DNA of 64,000 bases, taken from assembly GCF_004138205.1 (NCBI RefSeq), contig NZ_RXNQ01000031.1:248001-312000 (forward strand). Reading direction: 5' to 3'. A program made the position numbers and the translations under genes. The number at the start of each line of letters is the position of its first letter. The stretch's first letter is position 1. The notes under the pieces were generated by a model, which was given only the letters and a program-made list of their open reading frames with translations, made no database searches and was not told the origin of the DNA. This DNA comes from Pedobacter sp. SYP-B3415 (GTDB lineage Bacteria; Bacteroidota; Bacteroidia; Sphingobacteriales; Sphingobacteriaceae). Below, one piece after another: positions 25,079 through 34,070 of this stretch.

Positions 25079-26077
25079 ATGAAAATGAACAAGATTAGCA
25101 GAAGAGAAGCGATTGGCGGCCTGGGGGCCGGCATTGCAGCACTCACCGTATCACCGGCTATCGCAGCCGATCAACTGGCTTCCCCGGCAGCAGCAGAAGG
25201 CCTCATCGATCCGAAAACGAAGTATCCGGCACCGCCGTTTAAGGATCAGAAACAACCCTGGCCCGGACTGGCAAGCAAAATGGATCCGGTACCGGACCAC
25301 GGCGAAAAAACTTACAAAGGCTCCGGCAGACTTAACGGACGAAAAGCCTTGATTACCGGGGGCGATTCTGGTATGGGCCGGGCCGCCGCGATTGCTTATG
25401 CCCGTGAGGGTGCAGATGTAGCCATTAATTATCTTCCTGCCGAAGAGCCTGATGCCCGGGAAGTCGTTGCCCTGATCCGCGCAGCCGGGCGTAAGGCAGT
25501 GGCCATTCCCGGAGATATCCGCACAGAGGAATTTTGCAAGAAACTAGTCGACCAGGCTGTAAGAGAACTGGGCGGCCTGGACATTCTGGTAAACAATGCT
25601 GCCAGACAGCAAACCCACCCCTCTATTCTTGATATCCCGGCAGAGCAGTTTGACTGGACCATGAAAACAAACATTTACGCACCGTTCTGGATCACGAAAG
25701 CCGCGCTTCCGCATCTTAAACCGGGAGCGGCCATCATTGCCACTACATCGGTGCAGGCGACAGACCCCTCGGCCGACCTGTTCGATTACGCGCAAACCAA
25801 GGCCGCCAATACGGCTTTTGTTCGTTCTCTGGCAAAACAACTCGGTCCAAAAGGCATCAGGGTAAACGGCGTGGCGCCAGGTCCGATATGGACACCGCTG
25901 CAGGTAAGCGGCGGTGCTACACCCGAAAAGCTCAAACAGTTTGGCGGCGATACGCCTTTAGCAAGACCGGGCCAGCCCGCCGAACTTGCGTCCATTTATG
26001 TGCAGCTCGCCGCGAACGATGCCAGTTATGCAAATGGCCAGATCTACGGTGCCGCCGGAGGCGGCGGCCAACCTTAA
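25079..26077 (+). CDS. YghA-like short-chain dehydrogenase with a twin-arginine-type leader
   Basis: A 332-residue SDR. The ATG at 25079 is chosen; a TTG at 25064 and an ATG at 25085 are alternatives. The N-terminus KISRREAIGGLGAGIAALTV followed by SPAIAA resembles a Tat leader (Arg8-Arg9). Then comes the conserved YghA-type segment PWPGLASKMDPVPDHGEKTY, the Rossmann motif TGGDSGMGR and the catalytic SV..DYAQTK (Ser, Tyr, Lys). E. coli YghA is a cytosolic aldehyde-reductase-like SDR, so an export leader on it is odd. A strong terminator follows. Confidence 0.85.
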   Translation: MKMNKISRREAIGGLGAGIAALTVSPAIAADQLASPAAAEGLIDPKTKYPAPPFKDQKQPWPGLASKMDPVPDHGEKTYKGSGRLNGRKALITGGDSGMGRAAAIAYAREGADVAINYLPAEEPDAREVVALIRAAGRKAVAIPGDIRTEEFCKKLVDQAVRELGGLDILVNNAARQQTHPSILDIPAEQFDWTMKTNIYAPFWITKAALPHLKPGAAIIATTSVQATDPSADLFDYAQTKAANTAFVRSLAKQLGPKGIRVNGVAPGPIWTPLQVSGGATPEKLKQFGGDTPLARPGQPAELASIYVQLAANDASYANGQIYGAAGGGGQP

Positions 26078-26094
26078 GCATAAATTAAAGATTT

Positions 26095-26125
26095 CCGGGG
26101 CAAGACAGTTGTCCCGGTTTTTTTT
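26095..26125 (+). terminator. Intrinsic terminator after the YghA-like gene
   Basis: CCGGGGCAA (26095-26103) pairs with TTGTCCCGG (26109-26117) with one G-T wobble, then eight T (26118-26125). Classic form. Confidence 0.85.
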
Positions 26126-26210
26126 GCTCAACGGTAAACCAACCTTCTCAGTGTAAAAAGCTAAAACATTATTACGATTGTTTCTGTTCGCTTAAAAAAC
26201 AAATAGAATC

Positions 26211-26798
26211 ATGAAAAAATTAATGTACATCGGCATGATCGCCACTGCGAGTATGGCTTTTGTTGCCTGTAACTCTGAGGGCAAAGACGCCAAAGAAACC
26301 TCTGACAGCCTGAACGAAGCAAAAGACACAACAGCAGCTCCGACTGAAACCGGAGGTATTGCCGCACCTGAAGATGATGCAAAATTTGCCACAGCTGCCG
26401 CTACAAGCGGAATGGCTGAAGTTGAGTTCGGAAAACTTGCCCTCGAAAAAACAACCAATCCAAAGATCAAGGAATTTGCAAACATGATGGTGAATGACCA
26501 TGGTAAAGCAAATGCTGAACTTGAGAAACTGGCTATGGCCAAAAATATTACCCTGCCTGCCGCCCTGGATGAAAAACACAAAGAGAAACAAGCAGATCTG
26601 ACCAAGGCTACAGGTACCGATTTCGATAAGAAATATGTAGACGCCATGGTTGAAGGTCATGAAATGACCCTCGATCTGATGAAGAAAGAAGCCAATGATG
26701 GTAAAGATCCTGAATTGAAAGCTTTTGCCGGCAAAACCAGCACAACTGTCCAGGCGCACCTGAATATGATCAAAAAGATCCAGGAATCAATGAAATAA
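26211..26798 (+). CDS. DUF4142 lipoprotein
   Basis: A 195-residue exported lipoprotein (signal peptide with lipobox FVAC, Cys20). A Ser/Thr/Glu-rich linker (about 21-55) leads to a helical DUF4142 domain, a ferritin-like bundle: FATAAATSGMAEVEFGKLAL, then MMVNDHGKANAEL, DKKYVDAMVEGHEMTLDLM and STTVQAHLNMIKKI. The spaced His and Glu residues (NDHGKANAELE, EGHEMTLD, QAHLNMI) could bind metal. The family is common in oxidative and desiccation stress loci of Bacteroidota. Terminators flank it on both sides, so it is monocistronic. Confidence 0.85.
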   Translation: MKKLMYIGMIATASMAFVACNSEGKDAKETSDSLNEAKDTTAAPTETGGIAAPEDDAKFATAAATSGMAEVEFGKLALEKTTNPKIKEFANMMVNDHGKANAELEKLAMAKNITLPAALDEKHKEKQADLTKATGTDFDKKYVDAMVEGHEMTLDLMKKEANDGKDPELKAFAGKTSTTVQAHLNMIKKIQESMK

Positions 26799-26812
26799 GA
26801 TATTCCTTATAT

Positions 26813-26848
26813 AAAAAAAGTCCCGGCAAAATGCCGGGACTTTTTTTT
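26813..26848. terminator. Bidirectional terminator between DUF4142 and Rieske-FAD genes
   Basis: GTCCCGGC (26820-26827) pairs perfectly with GCCGGGAC (26833-26840) around a 5-base loop. Seven A lie before it and eight T after it, so it serves both strands between convergent genes. Confidence 0.9.
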
Positions 26849-26882
26849 GGACCTGGGTAAGGGTCAATGCGTCCGGGATGGA

Positions 26883-28424
26883 TCAGGCGTCAATATTGAT
26901 TTGTTTGAGCGCCTTTTGCGGCGGACCAGTAATTACCCGGCCGTCGATATCAAACCGTCCGCCGTGACAGGGACAATCCCAGGTTTGCTCAAATTTATTG
27001 AAGCTGACGATACAGCCGGCATGGGTGCATGTCGGGCTTAGGGCCGTTACATTGCCCTGATCATCTTTATAAATGGCAAGTTTTTTCCCCTCATAATCGA
27101 CAACGCGACCATCATTCGGCGCCAGGTCTGAAAGATCGGGCAGCTTTTCGGTTGCAATCCGGTCGGCAACAAAGTGATAAGCTACGTCTGCCTGCTCTTT
27201 AACGAATTCCGTAAAACTGGCAATCGGTTTTATCCGCGAAGGATCAAAAAGTTTAGCGTAAGGATTTTCTCTTCCAAGGATAAGGTCGCTTACGATCATT
27301 CCTGTCAGCGTGCCAAAGATCATCCCGTTTCCATTGAAACCTGTACCGGTAAAAATCCGGCCATGATCGCCGGCCATCTGCCCAATGTAGGGAAGCCCGT
27401 CAACAGAAGAGTAATATTGCGACGACCAGCTGAACGCCACTTTTCCAACCTGGAAATGCGCTTCTGCAAACGCCGTTAAGGCTTTGAAAGATTCTTCCGG
27501 ATCCCCGTGTCCGGTCTTGTGATCCTCTCCCCCTATGATCAAGTATTTCTGTCCATCAATCTCATGCGTACGCAGATAGTGATAAGGCTCTTTCATATCA
27601 TAAATCAGCGAAGCCGGATAGTTATCATCTTTTAAAGTAATCCCGATCACATAACTGCGGTACGGGGCACATTTAAAACTGAACTGATTAATGCCGGGTG
27701 GAATATGTGTTGCATACACAAAATGGCTGCCACGGAACTTTTCATCACCACAGCTCACGGTTACCTCATTGTCTGTCGTTTCGGTTGCGGTCACAAGTTT
27801 CCCGGTCAGCATAGTCCCGCCAAGGGTACTGAAGGCTTCGACCAGTCCTTTTAGGTATTTGATGGGGTGAAACTGTGCCTGCCCGCCAAAGCGAATCGCT
27901 TTCTCAAAGGGTATACTGGTTCCGTTTTCTGCCGATTCACTTACTTCTACCCCCGCCCGCTGCGATGCCTCGCGCATTTCATCAAGCTCCTTGTTCTCCT
28001 GCTCATCCTGCGAAAAAAGATAGGCATCTTTAGGTTCGAAGTCGCAGTTAATCGCGTATTTTTCCGCCAGGGTTTTGATCATACCGATGGCATCATTGCC
28101 GGAGCGGGCTAGCAGCGCGGCAGATTCCTCGCCAAAATCTGATTCGACTTCCGGATAGGTGGCGTCAAAAAAGTTATTAAGGTGCGCTGTTGTGCCGCCG
28201 GTGGTTCCGAAGCCCGGACTCGAAGCTTCCAGTACCAGACACTTTTTTCCCTGCTGTTGCAGCAGCAAAGCGGTCGTCATTCCCGACAGGCCGGCTCCTG
28301 CAATAATTACATCAAAAAAATCACCAGCGCCGGGCGATGCGGACGCTGTTTTTATGCCTTCCGGCTGCCAGGCACTTACCCGTTCACCATCACGGGGTGC
28401 CGGGCTTGCGTGATCATCTATCAT
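26883..28424 (-). CDS. FAD-dependent oxidoreductase with C-terminal Rieske domain
   Basis: A 513-residue protein. The N-terminal dinucleotide fold is VIIAGAGLSGMTTALLLQQQG (about residues 38-58), followed by a DAO-type FAD domain. The C-terminal Rieske [2Fe-2S] domain (about 420-510) has CTHAGC (Cys466, His468) and CPCHGG (Cys484, His487), the full ligand set. The G-T-G-F-N-G-N-G signature of the DAO family is present (TGTGFNGNG). It probably transfers electrons between an amine or hydroxy acid substrate and an iron-sulfur acceptor; substrate unknown. First of three minus-strand oxidoreductase genes with the SDR and alcohol dehydrogenase (gaps 39 and 4 bases). Confidence 0.88.
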   Translation of the reverse strand: MIDDHASPAPRDGERVSAWQPEGIKTASASPGAGDFFDVIIAGAGLSGMTTALLLQQQGKKCLVLEASSPGFGTTGGTTAHLNNFFDATYPEVESDFGEESAALLARSGNDAIGMIKTLAEKYAINCDFEPKDAYLFSQDEQENKELDEMREASQRAGVEVSESAENGTSIPFEKAIRFGGQAQFHPIKYLKGLVEAFSTLGGTMLTGKLVTATETTDNEVTVSCGDEKFRGSHFVYATHIPPGINQFSFKCAPYRSYVIGITLKDDNYPASLIYDMKEPYHYLRTHEIDGQKYLIIGGEDHKTGHGDPEESFKALTAFAEAHFQVGKVAFSWSSQYYSSVDGLPYIGQMAGDHGRIFTGTGFNGNGMIFGTLTGMIVSDLILGRENPYAKLFDPSRIKPIASFTEFVKEQADVAYHFVADRIATEKLPDLSDLAPNDGRVVDYEGKKLAIYKDDQGNVTALSPTCTHAGCIVSFNKFEQTWDCPCHGGRFDIDGRVITGPPQKALKQINIDA

Positions 28425-28463
28425 TTCTGTGTTCTGTTTTAGGTTATCATTCTGGTAAAACCA

Positions 28464-29267
28464 CTATTTATCGCTGCTCTTTTCTGAAGGCTTTTGCTGT
28501 TCATTCATGTTATGCGCCACCATGCTGTCCGGCATCATGTGCGACATACCAACCTGCACTTTGTTCTTGAACCCGGAGATGACTTTGTCTTTCCCTGCCA
28601 GCATGGCTTCATAACCGTCTTTCGCAACCTGCGCGGGATCATACAGGGCGTCTTCATCATCAAGCATTTTGCTGTCAAGCATATCGGCGCTTTCGAAGAA
28701 CCTGGTGTCGGTAGGTCCGGGCAATAGTGCCGTCACCGTTACTGAGGTGTCTTTCAGCTCTTCCCTGATCGCTTCGCTGAATGAAAGCACAAAAGCCTTG
28801 GTGCCATGATAAACGGATTGCCATGGTCCAGGCAACTTACTGGCTATCGAGGCAAGATTGAGGATTTTACCGCCGTTGTTTGCAAGCATATCGTTCAGGA
28901 AATGTTTGGTCAGAATAACCAGGGAAGAAATATTGAGTTCAATTATGGACAACTCGCGCTCCAGATCCGTATCTTTAAACTGACCATACAGGCCTGCTCC
29001 GGCATCATTCACCAGCGTTGTCACGCGAAGGCCCGTGTCCTGTACCTCCCGGCAAAAACCCAGGGCATTGTCTTTTACGGAAAGATCAACCGCGAAAGTT
29101 TGAACGTTCACGCCATAAGATTCAAATTCGCCTTTCACCTGATCCAGATCGGCTTGCGTACGGGCAGCCAGGATCAGATTGTGACCATCTTTGGCAAGTA
29201 ATTTGGCAAGCTCATAGCCAATGCCTGATGTGGCACCGGTGACCAGTGCATACTCTGTTTGTTTCAT
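28464..29267 (-). CDS. Short-chain dehydrogenase/reductase
   Basis: A 267-residue SDR of the classical type. The ATG at 29267 is preferred over a TTG at 29288. The nucleotide motif is TGATSGIGYELAKLL, then NDAGAG (unusual, normally NNAG), catalytic Ser in LNLASIASKL, and Tyr/Lys in YHGTKAFV. It follows the alcohol dehydrogenase by 4 bases, so they share an operon. The substrate is unknown; the C-terminal tail MNEQQKPSEKSSDK is polar and disordered. Confidence 0.88.
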   Translation of the reverse strand: MKQTEYALVTGATSGIGYELAKLLAKDGHNLILAARTQADLDQVKGEFESYGVNVQTFAVDLSVKDNALGFCREVQDTGLRVTTLVNDAGAGLYGQFKDTDLERELSIIELNISSLVILTKHFLNDMLANNGGKILNLASIASKLPGPWQSVYHGTKAFVLSFSEAIREELKDTSVTVTALLPGPTDTRFFESADMLDSKMLDDEDALYDPAQVAKDGYEAMLAGKDKVISGFKNKVQVGMSHMMPDSMVAHNMNEQQKPSEKSSDK

Positions 29268-29271
29268 GACT

Positions 29272-30429
29272 TTAAGGTTTAAGGACAACCTTCACACAGT
29301 CGTCCTGTTTCTGATCAAATAATTCGTAACCTTTGGCAACATCGCTCAAAGGCATGGTATGTGTAATAATGTCATCAAGCGTAACCCGGCCCTCTACAAC
29401 CAGCGACACGAGGTGGTCTATGTAGTTAAGAACCGGCGCCTGTCCCTGCCTGATGGTGATTCCTTTATCAAAAATGCGATGCATAGGAAAATTATCGTAC
29501 GGACTGCCATAAACGCCCATGATTGATACAGTACCCATTCTGCGCACCGCGCGGAAACAGGTTTCAAGCACTTTCATGCTCCCTTTCTCGAAGTTTACAG
29601 TCGCTTTTACCTTGTCCATAAAGGTCCGGTCCGGTTCAAAGCCCACCGCATCAACACAGACATCAGCTCCTCTTCCACCCGTCATGTCGCGAATTGCTTC
29701 GACGACATCGACCTCGTTGGGGTTGAGAATATCAACCTGGTTAACCTGCTGTGCTTTTTTTAAACGGTATTCAAGCGGATCGATAGCAATAACCCGGCTC
29801 GCGCCATTGATCCAGGCCGCTTTCTGAGCCATAAGGCCAACCGGACCCGAACCGAAGATTGCAACTACTTCTCCGCCTTTTAACTGTGCCCAGTCAATGG
29901 CCGACCATCCGGTAGGAAAAATATCGGTCAGAAAAAGCGCCTGCTCATCGCTGATGGTTTCAGGAATAACCCGCGGACTGATGTCGCCGTACGGCACACG
30001 CACATATTCCGCCTGACCGCCTGAGTAGCCGCCATACAGGTCTGTATATCCGAACAAGGCCGCGCCTTTTTCATCCATCAGCCCGCCATCCGGCCCGTAA
30101 TGTTTATAATTGGAATTTTCGCACGCAGGCGAGGCACCATGCTGACAGAAAAAACACTGGCCGCAGGCAATCGGAAACGGAACAACAACCCGGTCGCCAA
30201 TGTTGAGATTAGTCACAGCTGTTCCTTTTTCGACAACGACGCCCATAAACTCATGTCCCATAATCATGTCTGACTTTTGTGGAACCGCACCACTTAGAAT
30301 ATGCAGATCTGAACCGCATATAGCGGTAGAGGTCACTTTCAAAATAACATCTCTCGGGTCTTCAATTCTGGGATCTTCGACGGTATCATAGCTGATATGA
30401 CCCGGTTTATGGAACACGGCTGCTTTCAT
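29272..30429 (-). CDS. Zinc-dependent alcohol dehydrogenase (MDR superfamily)
   Basis: A 385-residue dehydrogenase. Catalytic zinc ligands are Cys38 (AICGSD), His59-Glu60 (MGHEF) and probably a later Asp/Cys position. The structural zinc cysteines are Cys89, Cys92, Cys95 and Cys103 (ACGQCFFCQHG...C). The Rossmann motif GSGPVGLMA lies near residue 195. The long loop after the structural zinc (YKHYGPDGGLMDEKGAALFG) is characteristic of the glutathione-independent formaldehyde dehydrogenase-like subgroup. It is the upstream gene of the SDR. Possible role: oxidising aldehydes or alcohols. Confidence 0.88.
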   Translation of the reverse strand: MKAAVFHKPGHISYDTVEDPRIEDPRDVILKVTSTAICGSDLHILSGAVPQKSDMIMGHEFMGVVVEKGTAVTNLNIGDRVVVPFPIACGQCFFCQHGASPACENSNYKHYGPDGGLMDEKGAALFGYTDLYGGYSGGQAEYVRVPYGDISPRVIPETISDEQALFLTDIFPTGWSAIDWAQLKGGEVVAIFGSGPVGLMAQKAAWINGASRVIAIDPLEYRLKKAQQVNQVDILNPNEVDVVEAIRDMTGGRGADVCVDAVGFEPDRTFMDKVKATVNFEKGSMKVLETCFRAVRRMGTVSIMGVYGSPYDNFPMHRIFDKGITIRQGQAPVLNYIDHLVSLVVEGRVTLDDIITHTMPLSDVAKGYELFDQKQDDCVKVVLKP

Positions 30430-30541
30430 AGGTTTTGTTTTTTTTGCTGGCGATTAATTGTCCATTTGTTGAACAGGGCCGGCCATATGAAGTTTTCCAA
30501 AAAGCAAAAAATTGTATTCCTGATGGGCCTGAACGCTTGTC

Positions 30542-31099
30542 TCAGACCAGCAAAGGTTCGAGCATTTTCCAGACAGCAGCTGCGATTACCTTATAGCCTG
30601 ATGCGTTTGGATGCATCCCGTCTGGCAGGTTCAGTTCGCGGTGGCCAACAACATCATGCAACAAAAAAGGAAGAAGTGCCGTTTTTTTCTCATCTGATAC
30701 GCCCCGGTAAATATCCCTGAACCCGCCGGCCAGGCCGGCCGGCACCCAGGGCGGCAGTTCCATTCCCAGCAGAAGCGTCTTTACAGCCGCATTGCGGTCT
30801 TGAACCTGCGCTATGATTTCGCCCAGGTTACGTTTTGTATCCTGCGGTGCATAACCCCTTATCATGTCATTTGCACCTAAACCAAGTACAAAAACATCAA
30901 CCGGTTTATCAAGATACCGGGGCAGACGCGCTAAACCGGAACCCGTTGTATCGCCGCTCAGCCCTGCATTTGTTATAGTCCAGTCGTAGCCCTTACGCGC
31001 CAGTTCTGCCTTAATCAGCGCCGGAAATGACTGTTGTGCCGCATTGGTCAGACCGTAGCCCGCCGTCAGGCTGTCGCCAAAAAATAATATATGTTTCAC
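30542..31099 (-). CDS. GDSL-type esterase (SGNH hydrolase, TesA-like)
   Basis: A 185-residue hydrolase. The start is the GTG at 31099 (MKHILFFGDSLTAGYGL). The SGNH set is complete: block I GDSLTAGYG (Ser), block II GLSGDT (Gly), block III GANDMIRG (Asn) and block V DGMHPNASG (Asp-x-x-His). No signal peptide with this start, so cytoplasmic arylesterase or lysophospholipase activity is likely. A longer TTG start at 31138 gives an odd N-terminus. It lies 51 bases downstream of the ligD stop on the same strand and is cotranscribed with it at most by read-through. Confidence 0.87.
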   Translation of the reverse strand: MKHILFFGDSLTAGYGLTNAAQQSFPALIKAELARKGYDWTITNAGLSGDTTGSGLARLPRYLDKPVDVFVLGLGANDMIRGYAPQDTKRNLGEIIAQVQDRNAAVKTLLLGMELPPWVPAGLAGGFRDIYRGVSDEKKTALLPFLLHDVVGHRELNLPDGMHPNASGYKVIAAAVWKMLEPLLV

Positions 31100-31150
31100 T
31101 GCTCTGATCTTAATTGTGTAGCCGACTCGCGTATACAAGAAAAGCCGGTA

Positions 31151-33901
31151 TTATTCTTCATTTTCGGCAGCGGCTGCTGCCTGATGTTTGCTGATCACTT
31201 TGCGCAGGTCTATTCCTTTGCCCAGCACGGGTTTGAAGAGGTCCCCCTCACTCCGCATCCGTTCTATCGCATTCTTGATGGTAAAATCTTTCATCTTCAG
31301 TCCCTTTTTAACTTCATCCCAATGCAGGGGCATAGACACAGTTGCACCTGGTTTTGGCCTGACCACGTACGGGGCAGCAATGGTGGCATGCGGGCGGTTT
31401 TGCAAAAAGTCAATATACATTTTCCCGTTACGATCACGTATGGCCCGCTCGATGCTGGTATATTCCGGAAGCTCACGGTGCACCAGACGTGCAATGACAC
31501 GCGCAAACTCTTTCGATTGCTCATAGGTATACTTTCCGCCAAGCGGGATGTAAATATGCAACCCGGTTGAACCGCTCGTCTTGGGATAAGATGGTACGCC
31601 CATATCTTCAAGAATGTCATGCGTAACCCGCGCAGCTTCCACAACCTGGTCGAATGTGTTTTTATCAGGGTCAAAATCGATCATACACCATGTAGGATGA
31701 TCCGGTTTTTTGACCGTGCTGCTCCAGGGATTCAACTCAATACAGCCCTGATTGATCATAAATAAAAGGGTCGCCTCGTCGTTCGCAATCAGGTATTCCT
31801 TATCCTCGTTATCTGCATCGCTGTGATACGCATAGGTAGACATCCACGAGGGTACCTTGCCTTTTACGTTTTTCTGATAAAAACTTTTGCCATCTATACC
31901 ATTCGGAAAACGGTTCATAGACTGAGGGCGGTCTTTCAGATAAGGCAGGATAAACGGCGCCGCCTGGTAATAATAATTCAGCAGATCACCTTTGGTGTAT
32001 TTCTCAACAGGCCAGAACACCTTTTTTATGTTGCTGAATTTGAGTTCGTGCCCATTCACTTTTTTTACCTGAGTAGCCTCGCTGGGGTTCAGCAGCGTCT
32101 TGCGGCTCTTCTTTGGCCCGGGCTTCACATAGGTCTCAAGATTGCGGTCTTCGCTTATCACTGTTTTGGTATCGGCTTCGGTTTCAAGTACAACATCCTG
32201 GGCCCGCTTATCCGTCCGCATACCTTCAAACGAAGGGTGCCTCATGACCCCATCGCTGGTCATTTCGGCAAAACTCACCTCGCAGATCAGTTCCGGTTTC
32301 AGCCAGGTTACGGTCGCCCTTGGCGGATTCGGCCGAAAGCGGCTGGGTTTATTTACGTCCGGTTCCACCGAAAAGGGCGGTTTATCTGTTTGTAAAGGCA
32401 GAAACTGTTCAAGCATATCTTTCTGGGTCTTAACAGAAAAACCGGTACCGATCTTACCTGTATACACAAACGATTTGCCTTCAAAGACACCCACAAGCAG
32501 CGAGCTGAAGGGCTTTTTTGTGTTCTCATTCCGCGTGAACCCACCTATAACAACTTCCTGACGCTTATTGGCTTTGATCTTCAGCCAGTCTCTGGTCCGG
32601 TCGCCCATATGGTATGCGCTGTCGCGCCGTTTTGCCATGATACCTTCAAGACCCATTTTTTTGGCCGCTTCAAGAAATTCTATTCCCGAAGTCTCAAAAT
32701 CACGGCTGATCTGGATAAGTGAGTTGGCGGGAGCGATTTCATTGAGAATCGCCTTTCTGGTGACCAGAGGAAGCGACCGCAAATCATGTCCTTTGTACCA
32801 TAACACATCAAACAGGTAATATAGCAGGCTGCCATCGGCTTCACTTCTCCAATTCTGCAACGCGCCGAAATTTGCCTTACCATCTTCACCCACTACAACG
32901 ATCTCGCCATCAACAATCACATCCTCATTCCAGTCCTTCATGGCTTCGTAAACGGGATAAAACTTTTCATTAAACGATTTATCGTTACGACTCTTCACTT
33001 CAAGCTGCCTGCCCTTTTTAAAAGCGACTGCGCGGTAGCCGTCCCATTTTACTTCATATAACCATCCTGCATCATCAAACGCCGCGTTTACCAGGGTGGC
33101 CAGCATTGGCGAGACTTTTGTATAGAAGGCTTGTTTTACACTGTCCTTTAACAGGCTTTTAAGATTGTTACCTGCAGCCGGCGCAGACTTACTTTGTTTT
33201 TCGACAGCATCGACCAGCTTTTTCTCCGCCGCAGGCAGTTGGGCAGTTTTTTCTTCCAATGCCTGGCTTACATCGTCTGCCGGCTCAGATGCCGGGCTGT
33301 CCGCGCTCCCGCCAGGCTGACCTGCTGCCCTGGTAATCTGATCCATGGTTTTGCCTGATAACACCGACTTGTCCTTTGCTGTAATATCGGCGGTGTTAGC
33401 GTAGCGGTCTTTTATCTTCATCAGCAGCCAGGCATTTTCGCCCCTGCCTTTCGCCTTAACAAGCGCAAATTCGCCTTTAAGTTTTTTTCCCTTCAGTACA
33501 AATTTCAGTTTGCCCGCATGCAGCTGATGCAGCAGGTTTTTCTGCATTTGCTCAAGGTCGGTATCTGCATCTTCAGCGGGCTGGTAAGTACCTTCATCCC
33601 AAACCATGACCGTACCCCCGCCATACTCACCTTTGGGAATGGTTCCTTCAAATGTGCGGTAATCGTATGGATGATCCTCTACCATCATGGCCAGCCTTTT
33701 TACCTCAGGATCTGTTGATGGGCCTTTCGGTACCGCCCAACTTTTCAGCAGTCCGCGCATTTCCAGCCGGAAATCATAGTGAAGGTGCGACGCTGCATGC
33801 TTTTGAACAACAAAACGAAGTTCCTGTCCATCCGGCGTGCCCCCAAAAGGTTCAGCAGTTTTTTCTTTAGACCGTTTGGCAACATATTCTTTTAGTCCCA
33901 T
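31151..33901 (-). CDS. ligD: DNA ligase D (multidomain NHEJ-type ligase)
   Basis: A 916-residue ATP-dependent ligase, with start at 33901 (MGLKEYVAKRSKEKT). Domains in order: 3'-phosphoesterase (about 1-165, with FVVQKHAASHLHYDFRLE and the HPYDYRTFEGTIPKGEYGGG signature), a disordered linker (about 185-250), ligase with EVKWDGYR (nucleophile Lys285) and the OB fold, and the C-terminal polymerase/primase domain (about 620-916, with WCMIDFDPD and HPTWCM). This PE-LIG-POL layout is the Pseudomonas/Bacteroidota type. LigD joins DNA ends with Ku in non-homologous end joining. No Ku gene is in this window. Confidence 0.93.
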   Translation of the reverse strand: MGLKEYVAKRSKEKTAEPFGGTPDGQELRFVVQKHAASHLHYDFRLEMRGLLKSWAVPKGPSTDPEVKRLAMMVEDHPYDYRTFEGTIPKGEYGGGTVMVWDEGTYQPAEDADTDLEQMQKNLLHQLHAGKLKFVLKGKKLKGEFALVKAKGRGENAWLLMKIKDRYANTADITAKDKSVLSGKTMDQITRAAGQPGGSADSPASEPADDVSQALEEKTAQLPAAEKKLVDAVEKQSKSAPAAGNNLKSLLKDSVKQAFYTKVSPMLATLVNAAFDDAGWLYEVKWDGYRAVAFKKGRQLEVKSRNDKSFNEKFYPVYEAMKDWNEDVIVDGEIVVVGEDGKANFGALQNWRSEADGSLLYYLFDVLWYKGHDLRSLPLVTRKAILNEIAPANSLIQISRDFETSGIEFLEAAKKMGLEGIMAKRRDSAYHMGDRTRDWLKIKANKRQEVVIGGFTRNENTKKPFSSLLVGVFEGKSFVYTGKIGTGFSVKTQKDMLEQFLPLQTDKPPFSVEPDVNKPSRFRPNPPRATVTWLKPELICEVSFAEMTSDGVMRHPSFEGMRTDKRAQDVVLETEADTKTVISEDRNLETYVKPGPKKSRKTLLNPSEATQVKKVNGHELKFSNIKKVFWPVEKYTKGDLLNYYYQAAPFILPYLKDRPQSMNRFPNGIDGKSFYQKNVKGKVPSWMSTYAYHSDADNEDKEYLIANDEATLLFMINQGCIELNPWSSTVKKPDHPTWCMIDFDPDKNTFDQVVEAARVTHDILEDMGVPSYPKTSGSTGLHIYIPLGGKYTYEQSKEFARVIARLVHRELPEYTSIERAIRDRNGKMYIDFLQNRPHATIAAPYVVRPKPGATVSMPLHWDEVKKGLKMKDFTIKNAIERMRSEGDLFKPVLGKGIDLRKVISKHQAAAAAENEE

Positions 33902-34070
33902 GTATGCAGGTTTAGTTTTTGAAAGAACACGGCATGAAGGGGAAAAGTTTATTTGACCATGTCCCATGGTCAGGCCCTAAACATTCCGTTGCCACGCTGG
34001 TTATAAAGAAAGTCAGCCTGGCCTGGTGCAGGGCTGTTTAGATGCTGTTAAAACGATAAAGAGAGAACCT

